Shown: positions 47,641-56,562 of the stretch, piece after piece
How the letters are laid out: each line of letters starts with the position of its first letter
How positions within the stretch are numbered: the stretch's first letter is position 1
Notes under the pieces: generated by a model
Database searches by the model: none
What the model saw: the letters and a program-made list of their open reading frames with translations, nothing else
Told to the model about the DNA's origin: nothing
Assembly (NCBI RefSeq): GCF_019186785.1
Contig: NZ_CP066557.1
Coordinates: forward strand, 496,001-560,000
Direction of reading: 5' to 3'
DNA length: 64,000 nucleotides
Source: Neoehrlichia mikurensis
GTDB taxonomy: Bacteria; Pseudomonadota; Alphaproteobacteria; Rickettsiales; Anaplasmataceae
Program-made: the position numbers and the translations under genes

Positions 47641-49086
47641 TTAATTTTTTATGTTAATAATTTTTGCCCCACTAAACTTATTTAGTATATCTTGAACAAC
47701 TTCACTATAACATGAATTTTCATGATTTTTAATATCAATTTTTTCTTTTATTGTTATAGTCCATTTTTGATTAGTTAATTTTTGTAAAAATTCTTCTAAT
47801 GTATTAGAAAAATTATTAGGAAATATGTAAGAAGTAACAATTATTAGTTTATTAACTTCGCAAAAAATTTCAGAATTACTACTATTTAGATGATTATATA
47901 AATCATGTTTATCATTTTCCTTTAGTAAGTTTAGTAATTTTTGCAATATAGAAGTTGCATTTTGATTGTTTTTATTTTGGTAAAGTTTATCAACAATTTG
48001 TTTTGGTGAAGGCAAGTTTGATAAATAGCAAAGTCTAATGATTAACATTTCAGCAGCTTGATAAATATATTCAGAATGTTTAATTTCTTGTAATCCTTTA
48101 AATAAGGCTTGCCATAATCTTGATAAAAATGTAGTGGAACAAATTTTTTCGTTATTTAATTTTATTAATTCATTGATACTGTTATCTTCTGTAATATAAC
48201 TAATTGATGATAGACATACATTGTAAATAAGTTGCAACATATCATTCAATACAATTACAGAAGTTGTTGATTTACATGCGATTTTAAAATCATCAAGAGC
48301 TTTAGAAGGATTCCCTAATATTATTGATTTAAATATATTTATTAATTCTTGCTTACCTGTACATCCTAATAACTTTCTTATTTTTTCTTCAGAGAGATTA
48401 TTATTTGTATATATTGCTGATTGTTCTAAAAGAAATAAAGCATTTCTTACAGATCCTTCAGAATGATTAGCTATTAAGTTTATACTTTCTTCATCAAATA
48501 CAAAATTTTCTTTTAGAGATATTTCTTTTATATGTTTTTTTAAATTAGATAGCGATACTTTTTCTAAATCAAATCTTTGACACCGAGATATAACAGTAGT
48601 AGGTATTTTTTTTGCTTCTGTTGTTGCTAAAATAAACTTTACATGAGGAGATGGTTCCTCTAATGTTTTAAGAAGTGCATTAAATGCACTATTAGAAAGC
48701 ATATGTACTTCATCTATTATATAAACCTTAAATTTACAGCTAATAGGTAAATAATATGAATTTTCAAGTATAATTTTTATATCTTCTATACCGGTATTAC
48801 TTGCAGCGTCAATTTCTATTACATCTGAATTGCTAGAATTTTTTATAGATATACAATTCACACAGTTATTACAAGGATCTAATGTTGGACCTAAAGAACA
48901 ATTTAAGCATAAAGATATAATACGTGCAGAAGTGGTTTTACCAATACCACTTGATCCCACTAATAATATAGAACTGGGAATTTTATTTAAGTGAAATGAA
49001 TTTTGCAAAATTTGAACTAGAACTTCTTGTCCGACTAAATCCTTAAAATTATTTGGCCTATATTTTAATGCAAGATTCATATTCAC
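47641..49086 (-). CDS. dnaX: DNA polymerase III tau/gamma subunit
   Basis: Clamp-loader ATPase. Walker A is GSSGIGKTTSAR. The zinc-binding cysteines lie in CLNCSLGPTLDPCNNCVNC. Walker B with sensor is VYIIDEVHMLS, and ATTEAKKIPTTVISRCQRFD holds the SRC arginine finger. At 481 residues it is short for an alphaproteobacterial tau, so the C-terminal polymerase-binding region is reduced. The SRP RNA gene lies just upstream on the same strand. Its last 37 codons or so are copied at 54148-54353. Confidence 0.96.
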   Translation of the reverse strand: MNMNLALKYRPNNFKDLVGQEVLVQILQNSFHLNKIPSSILLVGSSGIGKTTSARIISLCLNCSLGPTLDPCNNCVNCISIKNSSNSDVIEIDAASNTGIEDIKIILENSYYLPISCKFKVYIIDEVHMLSNSAFNALLKTLEEPSPHVKFILATTEAKKIPTTVISRCQRFDLEKVSLSNLKKHIKEISLKENFVFDEESINLIANHSEGSVRNALFLLEQSAIYTNNNLSEEKIRKLLGCTGKQELINIFKSIILGNPSKALDDFKIACKSTTSVIVLNDMLQLIYNVCLSSISYITEDNSINELIKLNNEKICSTTFLSRLWQALFKGLQEIKHSEYIYQAAEMLIIRLCYLSNLPSPKQIVDKLYQNKNNQNATSILQKLLNLLKENDKHDLYNHLNSSNSEIFCEVNKLIIVTSYIFPNNFSNTLEEFLQKLTNQKWTITIKEKIDIKNHENSCYSEVVQDILNKFSGAKIINIKN

Positions 49087-49100
49087 AAGCTAATATCAAA

Positions 49101-49188
49101 CGGGGTAACATAACCCAAAAAGAAATTGCTACGGCTGCTTTATTTCTAACCTGACCGACTTTACAAGTTTTTTGCTTATGTTACCCAT
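49101..49188 (-). ncRNA. ffs: Small signal recognition particle RNA (4.5S)
   Basis: The reverse strand forms a long hairpin. GGGTAACATAA near the 5' end (49186-49176) pairs with TTATGTTACCC near the 3' end (49113-49103). The apical part carries the SRP domain IV signature GTCAGG ... AGCAGCC. Between them TTA-GAAA-TAA makes a three-pair stem closed by a GNRA tetraloop, an AT-rich version of the usual TCC-GGAA-GGA. The location directly upstream of dnaX is common for ffs. Confidence 0.9.
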
Positions 49189-49504
49189 TACATTATAATT
49201 GTATTATAATAAATATCAATAAAAAATTATTAGCTATCATCTTTAAAAGATTAATAAAAATATGTTGTTTTATATTTAAAATTAATTTTTTTATTATAAA
49301 ATAAGTAATTATACTATGTATATTTTTCAAGTTTTTTTACGTATAAATAACTTTTTATTATCATAAAATAGAAGTTTACATACTTATATTGAAAACATTT
49401 TATATTATGTTCTTAAAATTCTTTCACGTGTAAGTAATTTTTATTATTATAAAATGGAATTTTATATACTTAATATTAATGGTTTTTTTATTAGAAGGAG
49501 TTTT
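49189..49504. other. Gap with imperfect direct repeats upstream of elbB
   Basis: 316 bases between ffs and the elbB start. It holds an imperfect direct repeat with a period of about 87 bases (listed separately) and no gene. Confidence 0.5.
49331..49484. repeat. Imperfect direct repeat, period about 87 bp
   Basis: A block around ttttacgtataaataac (from about 49335) is repeated as ctttcacgtgtaagtaat (from about 49421). The similarity continues through ttattatcataaaatagaag / ttattattataaaatggaat to the start region of elbB. A partial third, weaker unit may lie before it at about 49285-49320. These repeats would place duplicated promoter-like DNA ahead of elbB. Confidence 0.6.
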
Positions 49505-50155
49505 ATGAGTTTAAAATCTGCAATAATATTATCTGGATGTGGTCATTTGGATGGTTCTGAAATTAGGGAAACAGTTTTAGTTATGCTTGAACTTGATAAA
49601 CATGGCATAGAATTTAAATGTTTCGCTCCAAATGCAAATCAAAAACAAGTAATTAATCATGTTAATAAAGAAAATTCTAGTGATACCAGAAATATTTTAG
49701 TAGAATCTGCTAGAATTTCTAGAGGCGAAGTTTACAATATTAGTGATATAAAGACTGATGAATTTGATATGTTAATTATTCCTGGAGGATATGGAGTAGC
49801 AAAAAATTTTTCTAATTTATTTGATAATGATGGTGTAGTGAAAGTCATTTCTTGTATACAAGATACTATTTTAAATTTTTATAATGCTAAAAAATTAATA
49901 GGAGCTGTATGCATAGCACCTGCAATTGTAACTGTTGCTTTAAAAGATTTAGCTAAAATTAAAGTTACAATAGGAGATGACAAAGATAACTTAATAGAGA
50001 AATTGGGAGGAATGCATATTTATTGTGATACTGATAAATCTGTTACAGATAAAAATAATAGAATATTTTCTTGTTCTGCTTATATGCGTAATGATAGTTT
50101 ATATAAAATATACCTTGGTATACAAAATATGATAAATTCTATGGTTAATTTTTAA
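49505..50155 (+). CDS. elbB: DJ-1/PfpI-family glyoxalase ElbB
   Basis: Start chosen at ATG 49505 because AGAAGGAG precedes it closely; a frame open to 49454 has no such site. The protein, 216 residues, matches ElbB closely: AIILSGCGHLDGSEIRETVL, CFAPNANQKQVINH, ESARISRGEV, LIIPGGYGVAKNFSN and the nucleophile Cys in GAVCIAPAI. The family has weak glyoxalase activity and a debated link to isoprenoid synthesis. Confidence 0.93.
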   Translation: MSLKSAIILSGCGHLDGSEIRETVLVMLELDKHGIEFKCFAPNANQKQVINHVNKENSSDTRNILVESARISRGEVYNISDIKTDEFDMLIIPGGYGVAKNFSNLFDNDGVVKVISCIQDTILNFYNAKKLIGAVCIAPAIVTVALKDLAKIKVTIGDDKDNLIEKLGGMHIYCDTDKSVTDKNNRIFSCSAYMRNDSLYKIYLGIQNMINSMVNF

Positions 50156-50337
50156 AATAATTTAACGTTATTTAGTGCTATTTATTCACTTATTTATGTA
50201 ATGTAACTTAATAATATTATGATAATATGTTATGTAGAATATGACTATTATATTAAAATGTAAATTTCAGTTTATAAAAATATAACTGCATTAATTGTTG
50301 TAAGTAAAATATATATATATATATTGATATTCTGTAA

Positions 50338-51354
50338 TTATTTATCATCCAAGTATTGCTTTAAAAGAGTTGCTATATCTAATAATCTAACCGCAAATGC
50401 CCATTCGTTATCATACCATGCTGATATATAACATAAATTGTTATCAATTACATTTGTTTCTGATAAATCTACTATTGCACTGTAAGTTGTGTGAGTAAAA
50501 TCTATGGACACTAATTTTTCTTCAGTAAATGATATTACTTCCGAAGTCTGAGATTCATTTTTTATAATATTATTTATTTCATTTTTATTAGTTTCTTTAA
50601 CAGTATTAAATACTATATTACTCATTGAAATATTTGGCGTTGGAACTCTTATAGCAGTACCATTTATTTTGCCTTTAAGATGAGGTATTATTAATTCGAT
50701 AGTCTTTGTTGCACCAGTAGTCGTAGGAATTATTGACATCATACATGCTCTAGCTCTTCTGATGTCTTTATGATTATTGTCAACTAAATTTTGATCGTTA
50801 GTGTATGAATGTATTGTAGTAATAAAACCACTTTTTATTCCTACATTATTATCCATTATATCAAGGATAGGTGCTACGCAATTTGTTGTACATGATCCAG
50901 CAGAGATTATATCATGATTACTTTTTAAAATGCTATTATTTACTCCGTAAATAATGGTACAATCAGAATCTGAAACAGGTGCTGAAACTATAACTTTCTT
51001 TACTGTGGAATTAAGATGTTTTTGAGATAGTTCTTTCGTATTAAATTTTCCTGTACATTCTATTACGATTTCAACTCCATATTTTTCCCAAGGTATATTT
51101 GCTGGATCTTTTTCTAAAAGTAATGGAATTGTTTTGCCACATATTTCAATCCCTTGAGAATTTTTGTGTACATTGTATGGAAATTTTCCATGGACAGAAT
51201 CATACTGTATTAAATGCTTATGTATGTCTATATTAGTTGAACCATTAATGGCAACTAAGTCTATCTGATTATGAAAATTTAACTCAAAAATTGCTCTTAG
51301 TACACATCTTCCTATTCTTCCTAGACCATTTATTCCAATTTTTATTTTTTTCAC
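50338..51354 (-). CDS. gap: Glyceraldehyde-3-phosphate dehydrogenase, type I
   Basis: The NAD-binding N-terminus is KIGINGLGRIGRCVLRAIFE. The catalytic Cys is in SAGSCTTNCVAPI, and TIHSYTNDQNLVD carries the active-site His. ARACMMSIIPTTTGATK and WYDNEWAFAVRLLD are conserved. Length 338. It acts next to Pgk, also encoded in this window. A short AT dinucleotide run (about 50308-50325) lies just beyond its 3' end. Confidence 0.96.
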   Translation of the reverse strand: MKKIKIGINGLGRIGRCVLRAIFELNFHNQIDLVAINGSTNIDIHKHLIQYDSVHGKFPYNVHKNSQGIEICGKTIPLLLEKDPANIPWEKYGVEIVIECTGKFNTKELSQKHLNSTVKKVIVSAPVSDSDCTIIYGVNNSILKSNHDIISAGSCTTNCVAPILDIMDNNVGIKSGFITTIHSYTNDQNLVDNNHKDIRRARACMMSIIPTTTGATKTIELIIPHLKGKINGTAIRVPTPNISMSNIVFNTVKETNKNEINNIIKNESQTSEVISFTEEKLVSIDFTHTTYSAIVDLSETNVIDNNLCYISAWYDNEWAFAVRLLDIATLLKQYLDDK

Positions 51355-53066
51355 ATTTTACCTTATTTTAATATATTTGGCATTAATAACTAGAACTTTT
51401 TGTTATTAAAATCAATCATAAATAATAAAGTTGCTTAAATATTTTAAATTAATTATACATTATTGTTACTTTATTAAAATAATTTTTTGATATATTTTAC
51501 ATATCCTATTAATACACTTTATGTAAGTAAAAATATGGACTACATTTTTTTGTAACTTTATTCATGTTTTTTTGTGAATTACCTATATTTTTTTAAGGTC
51601 ATATTATTTTAATGATTAAGAAGTTTAATATATTACTTTGCTGTCGGTTATTTTATTATGTATGCTATATCAAAATATTATTCATGTTATTTAGCAGTGA
51701 TCAGGATAAATAATTTCCGGTTTTTATAGAAAAAAAGCGTAACTTATTTATAAAAGATTATATAATTGCTGTAAGTCAGCACCTATAATTACCAAATATA
51801 ACCTTGTTTACTTCATTGAAATTACTCTCTTACTTCTTTACGATGTTTTATACCACATTAAGTTGCATTTTATTCACAAATATATAATAGAAAATAGGTT
51901 TTCACATATAATATTATAAATATTTATCGATTTCATATATTAAGTTTTCTAAATAAAGATGAACCATCAATAATTGAACAAAATTACAATATAATACCTA
52001 AACTATATTTAATATTATTTTAGTAAAATATGTAAAAATGATATATAAGTGCTATTTTGAAGTGAATTTAATTAAGACAACTTGAATAATATTTTAATGT
52101 TTATGATATCCATGATTACAATAATAAAATTAACTTATCAGAGATAGCATTTTAAATATTTGTTAATATTATAACTAGCTTAACATTAATAACAGATTTA
52201 TTGAACGTGTATTTTAATGTATCTGATATAGTTTTAATTTTTTGTATATTTATAATGGCTTATATATTATAAAAATATAAAAAATGTTATTTTTACTTTA
52301 AATTTAACAATAATATCGTAATTTGAAATAAAAGCTTTTAAACTATCAGTTTTATAATTATATACTTTAAATACTTGTCGAAGATTTAACTAAAATATTA
52401 TTTTCTTTAGTGTTAATGGTTATCATTTATAGAAGCAAAAATGCTTTTTTGATTATTTAGTAAATGTTGTTATTTTTTTGATATATAATTTACTACATTT
52501 TTGTTAGTATTACATATGATATTTTTTTATAGTCATATGTAAAAGTTATGAAAATTAATAATATATAAGTTTGAAATAAAAATATAAAGTTTGTAATATA
52601 GGATTCAAATATTATAGTCTCTTTAAAGTTGTTTTTTTGCGTAATTGTATAAAATTTTTATATAAATCCTAAATCAAAATTTTAACTTTTTTTAATTTAT
52701 ATTTTTACTATAGAAATAAAGTTTTTAATAATAAATTAAATATTAAGTTTTATAGTTTTCTTTAATGGTTGTTATTAGCGAACTAAAGTAAATCAATGGC
52801 AACTTGTTTTACGTAGTTTTATTTTTGATATATTGAATTATGTAATTGTGAAAAAAATTTAAATATACGATTATATCTAAAATGATATAATATTAAGTTA
52901 TTATCTTTTATTGACAAATATTATTACATTTATTGTTTAAAATAATATTTTACTTGTTAGATTTTTACCTTGTTTATGAACATAAAACTTTAGCATAATG
53001 ATTTATAATCATATAATAAGCAACTTTTATAATTGATAGCAACTTTAGTTTTTTTAGGAATAAGTT
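51355..53066. other. Largest gene-free gap, 1.7 kb
   Basis: Stops occur in all frames. I found no recognisable gene fragment, RNA or exact tandem repeat. It separates the divergent gap gene from a membrane-protein gene and should contain both promoters. Confidence 0.5.
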
Positions 53067-54125
53067 ATGTTAGATATATTACGTAAATTCTACCCATTAG
53101 TAGAAGAATATGATAACGACGATGAAAGGGAGATATCTAATGATAGTGAAATATCTAATATTAGTGTAAAGTTAAAAACACAAAATGATGTAATGTCAAT
53201 TATTATATTATACATGGTGTTAGAAAGATTAAAAAATGTAAAAAAGATAAATTATTTAAGACAAATAGCTGTACAAGTAGGAAGTGCTCTATTTACATTT
53301 GCTTGGTTAATGTTTTTAGTATTGCCTCACGTTAATATTAATGTTGCTATAAAAAATAAAATATTTAGGGCATCAGAGTTTATAGCATTATTAGGATGTT
53401 ATATTTTCTTTGTTTGTGGATTAACATTAATTGGATACATTGAAAGGGAACAAAAGAAATGTGATGAAGTAGCTCTTCATTTGATGCAATTGGAGCAATT
53501 AAAAGCATTGGGATTACAATCTTATACAGATATGCAATTTAATAAAATTGCTGATACTAGGGAAAAAAGAATAATTAAATTTCTTAGTAATCATGGCAAT
53601 AAATTTGACTTATTTGGTACATCGCTTACTACTATCATGCAAACCATTTCTTGTGTTAGCTTATTGTTAATGGTGTGTGGCAATAGTTTTGATATTAGTA
53701 AATTTCCTGAAAGTACAAAATTTAATTTACAAGGTATAGTAGATACAATAGGAAATATTTTCTTTTTTACTTCAACTTTTATGTTTTTAGTAGCCAATTT
53801 ACTACAAAACAGAGCTAAACATTATAAATCTCCTGATGATAAAAAAGTTACTTTAGCACTGACATCCATATGTTTAGGTGCTGCATTAATTCTTTTAGGT
53901 AAAATTTTAGTATCTCTTGAAGCTAAAAATAATATATCATACGGGTTAGGAATGAATGGTATTTCTGTAGGAATTATAACTCGTATTGTTGGTATGGCAC
54001 TTTTTTGTATGGCATATGCTTTTATGATGCATAAGAATCGTCAAGATATTTCTAAAGTTGAAGCAAAAATCAACGAATTGCAAGTATGCAAATCTCTTGA
54101 TAAGGACAAATTATCAAAATCGTAA
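53067..54125 (+). CDS. Hypothetical multi-pass membrane protein, 352 aa
   Basis: No family recognised. An acidic N-terminus (EEYDNDDEREISNDSEIS) is followed by about six hydrophobic segments. They appear as three pairs: about residues 70-90 and 103-123, 190-207 and 226-245, 262-282 and 297-318. The first pair is followed by a helical, charged linker (QKKCDEVALHLMQLEQLKAL). The tail (DISKVEAKINELQVCKSLDK) is coiled-coil-like. Ribosome site agga lies before ATG. Likely restricted to Ehrlichia and close relatives (inference). Confidence 0.65.
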   Translation: MLDILRKFYPLVEEYDNDDEREISNDSEISNISVKLKTQNDVMSIIILYMVLERLKNVKKINYLRQIAVQVGSALFTFAWLMFLVLPHVNINVAIKNKIFRASEFIALLGCYIFFVCGLTLIGYIEREQKKCDEVALHLMQLEQLKALGLQSYTDMQFNKIADTREKRIIKFLSNHGNKFDLFGTSLTTIMQTISCVSLLLMVCGNSFDISKFPESTKFNLQGIVDTIGNIFFFTSTFMFLVANLLQNRAKHYKSPDDKKVTLALTSICLGAALILLGKILVSLEAKNNISYGLGMNGISVGIITRIVGMALFCMAYAFMMHKNRQDISKVEAKINELQVCKSLDKDKLSKS

Positions 54126-54147
54126 CAAATTTATTTCATAGTGCGTA

Positions 54148-54353
54148 GAAAAAAATTGATATTAAAAATCATGAAAATCCATGTTATAGTGAAGTTGTTC
54201 AAGATATACTAAATAAGTTTAGTGGGGCAAAAATTATTAACATAAAAAATTAAATAGCTTTCTAGGTAATTAAAATGTCATTCGATAACCAACAATTTTC
54301 TAATCTACAAGATATTATACAAAAAAAATTTTCTGAGTTTCAAAATTATCAAA
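54148..54353 (+). pseudogene. Inverted copy of the dnaX end and ybaB start
   Basis: This segment is almost identical to the reverse complement of about 47541-47746. It reads the last 35 or so codons of DnaX (EVVQDILNKFSGAKIINIKN, stop), the 21-base spacer and the first 26 codons of YbaB (MSFDNQQFSNLQDIIQKKFS). I see only one clear substitution in the body, aatcc for aattc, and one extra A near the edge. The YbaB copy leaves the source sequence after QNYQ and stops at 54359-54361, a 28-codon frame from 54275. The near identity implies a recent copy or ongoing gene conversion. Confidence 0.96.
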
Positions 54354-54781
54354 CCCTTTAATTTATACAGGATTTATAGTTAATTTTTTGAATACAATTA
54401 TAAGTACAAAACTTCTAAAAAGATAGTTGATTATGTAGTTATGATGTTCCATTTAAAACTTAACATTGTAAATTTAATAATGACTAAATTAGCTCAGCAC
54501 TTAATTTATATTTAGGTACTTAATTAATGACACAACAATATTTTGCTAATATGATAGGCAAGTTTAATATCTATTTAAGCTAGAATATGTATGTGATATT
54601 GAAATGGTAGCTAACTTTATTATTAATACATAACTTATTCTTTTATGAAATATAGAAATTAATAAGATCTTTTTTATTAATACATAAATTAAAGTATTTT
54701 TTAAAAAAGATTTATTAGAATTTAACAAAATTAATTTAAACGGCATGTATTCTTTAATTATACAAACTTATAATTTTACAG

Positions 54782-54810
54782 TTGAATTTTTGTTTGTTTA
54801 ATGTTAGAAT
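54782..54810 (+). promoter_or_regulatory. Candidate promoter of the BI-1 family gene
   Basis: TTGAAT at 54782-54787, a 17-base spacer and TAGAAT at 54805-54810, 34 bases before the start codon. Confidence 0.5.
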
Positions 54811-54844
54811 ACATAGCTGCTAAATAAATTTATAAGGTCTAAGT

Positions 54845-55546
54845 ATGAATAATTATGATGTGCAATTTAAGAATACGTATTATTGTACCGGGCTTAGAAA
54901 TTATTTAATTAAGATTTATAATTATATGGCCATGGCTTTAGGTTTAACAGGAGTTGTTGCTCTTATGGTTTCATCTTCTAATTTTTTAATGTCGATGATA
55001 TATAATACACCATTGCATTGGGTTATTATGATAGCACCTATTGCTTTAGTTTTTTTTATGTCTTATAAATTAAATACCCTTAGTTTTCAGTCATTGATGG
55101 CAATATTTTTCAGTTTTTCAGCACTTATAGGTGTTTCTATATCATATATATTTATGGTATATACTGCTGAAAGTATAGCTAGAGTATTTTTTATTTCTTC
55201 TTCTATGTTTGGTTTGATGGCTTGGTATGGTAATACAACAAAAAATGATTTGTCAAGGTTTAGTACATTTTTAATGATGGGTGTTGTTGGTATAATAATA
55301 GCTTCCTTGGTGAATATATTCTTAGGCAGCCAACCTCTTCAATTTGCTATTTCTATAGTTGCAGTAGTATTATTTACAGCTATGACGGCTTATGATGCTC
55401 AAAGAATAAAAGATATGTATTATAGGTTTAATGATGGTTCGGATATTACTATAAATAAAATGGCTATCATGGGAGCAACTAGCTTGTACTTTAATTATAT
55501 AAATATATTTCTTAATTTACTTAATTTACTAGGGGATCGTAAGTAA
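54845..55546 (+). CDS. Bax inhibitor-1/YccA family membrane protein
   Basis: The 233 residues form seven hydrophobic segments, the BI-1 layout. Typical phrases are GLRNYLIKIYNYMAMALGLTG near the start, ALIGVSISYIFMVYT, FGLMAWYGNTTKNDLS and VVLFTAMTAYDAQRIKDMY near the end. Members are thought to leak or regulate cations; the role in bacteria is not settled. tsaE follows after 6 bases, so the pair is probably one transcript. Confidence 0.93.
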   Translation: MNNYDVQFKNTYYCTGLRNYLIKIYNYMAMALGLTGVVALMVSSSNFLMSMIYNTPLHWVIMIAPIALVFFMSYKLNTLSFQSLMAIFFSFSALIGVSISYIFMVYTAESIARVFFISSSMFGLMAWYGNTTKNDLSRFSTFLMMGVVGIIIASLVNIFLGSQPLQFAISIVAVVLFTAMTAYDAQRIKDMYYRFNDGSDITINKMAIMGATSLYFNYINIFLNLLNLLGDRK

Positions 55547-55552
55547 GGTTTT

Positions 55553-56014
55553 GTGTACAGAAAAAAAATTTTAACCTATTCTTCTGTTGATATAAATTTT
55601 ATTAAGATTTTATCTAGTAAGATTGCTGCTAATTTAACAAAAGGAGATGTGTTATTTTTAACTGGTGACTTAGGAGTTGGTAAAACAACAATTTCTAGGT
55701 TTATAATTAATTATTTTTTACCTAATGAGGATGTTTATAGTCCTACCTTTAGTTTAGTAAATGAATACCAGTGTAGTATATTTAATATATATCATGCTGA
55801 TTTTTTTAGATTAAAAACTATTGATGAAATATACGAAATTGGCATCCTTGAGATGGCCATGGATAATGTTAGTATTATTGAGTGGCCAGAGTTAGTTTAC
55901 AATATACTAAGATTTAGTTTACATGTTAATATACAATATTCCAGTAAAAAGGAAAATCAACGTAATATAACAATGCAGTGTAATCAATATTGGTACACAA
56001 GTTTAAAAAAATAA
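55553..56014 (+). CDS. tsaE: tRNA threonylcarbamoyladenosine ATPase TsaE
   Basis: Assists TsaD/TsaB in making t6A37 of tRNA. The start is GTG 55553. The P-loop is LTGDLGVGKTTISRF. VYSPTFSLVNEY and the HADFFRL segment (usually YHxDxYRL) are family markers, as is SIIEWPEL. Length 153. Confidence 0.93.
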   Translation: MYRKKILTYSSVDINFIKILSSKIAANLTKGDVLFLTGDLGVGKTTISRFIINYFLPNEDVYSPTFSLVNEYQCSIFNIYHADFFRLKTIDEIYEIGILEMAMDNVSIIEWPELVYNILRFSLHVNIQYSSKKENQRNITMQCNQYWYTSLKK

Positions 56015-56016
56015 AG

Positions 56017-56538
56017 TTATTTCGCACATAGTACCATACTTAAAACATTACCTTCTTTTTTTGGAAGAACTTCTGGTTTTGCAATATCTTGAGTATCTGT
56101 GATTAAACGTTCTAATATATTCATACCTACTTCTGGATGTAGAATTTCTCTTCCGATAAATCTTAATGATATTTTAACTTTATTTTTTTTTTCTATAAAA
56201 CTTCTTAAATTTCCTAGCTTAATATTATAATCATTATCTCCTATATTTAACCTGAATTTAAGCTCTTTTATAGAAATAGTTTTTTGTTTTTTCTTTGAAT
56301 CATTTATTTTTTTCTTATTACTATACCTGTGTTTACTATAGTCAAATATTTTACATAGAGGATATTCATCGTCTGGAACTATTTCTACTAAATCTAAATT
56401 AGCAAGCTTAGCTCTTGACAATGCATCCTCTATATCAACGATACCTATCATAACGCCATTTGTATCAACGAGCTTTACTTTTTTAGCAGTAATAAGATCA
56501 TTAATCTTATTTCTTTGAGATGATTTGTTTGTTTTCAA
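56017..56538 (-). CDS. infC: Translation initiation factor IF-3
   Basis: Binds the 30S subunit and checks initiator tRNA pairing. The 173 residues comprise the N domain (NDLITAKKVKLVDTNGVMIG, DLVEIVPDDEYPLCKIFDYS), a Lys-rich linker and the C domain (KELKFRLNIGDNDYNIKL, KVKISLRFIGREI). It uses an ordinary ATG here. It follows thrS by 24 bases, the conserved thrS-infC order, but rpmI and rplT do not follow. Confidence 0.96.
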   Translation of the reverse strand: MKTNKSSQRNKINDLITAKKVKLVDTNGVMIGIVDIEDALSRAKLANLDLVEIVPDDEYPLCKIFDYSKHRYSNKKKINDSKKKQKTISIKELKFRLNIGDNDYNIKLGNLRSFIEKKNKVKISLRFIGREILHPEVGMNILERLITDTQDIAKPEVLPKKEGNVLSMVLCAK

Positions 56539-56562
56539 ATTTTAACCATAAATACAGTAATA

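Larger units (their letters stand above)
54126..54844. other. Gap holding the dnaX/ybaB fragment
   Basis: 719 bases after the membrane-protein gene. 54148-54353 is a copied dnaX-ybaB junction (listed separately), and 54782-54810 is a candidate promoter. The rest is AT-rich with a repeated ttattaatacataa word and no supported gene. Confidence 0.55.

Noticed and set aside
49421..49434. A second parS-like site, CTTTCACGTGTAAG.
   Set aside because: Only 11 of 14 core positions match, the palindrome is broken, and it lies within a decayed repeat.
50306..50326. AT dinucleotide run downstream of gap.
   Set aside because: Short simple repeats are common at this base composition, and this one interrupts no gene.
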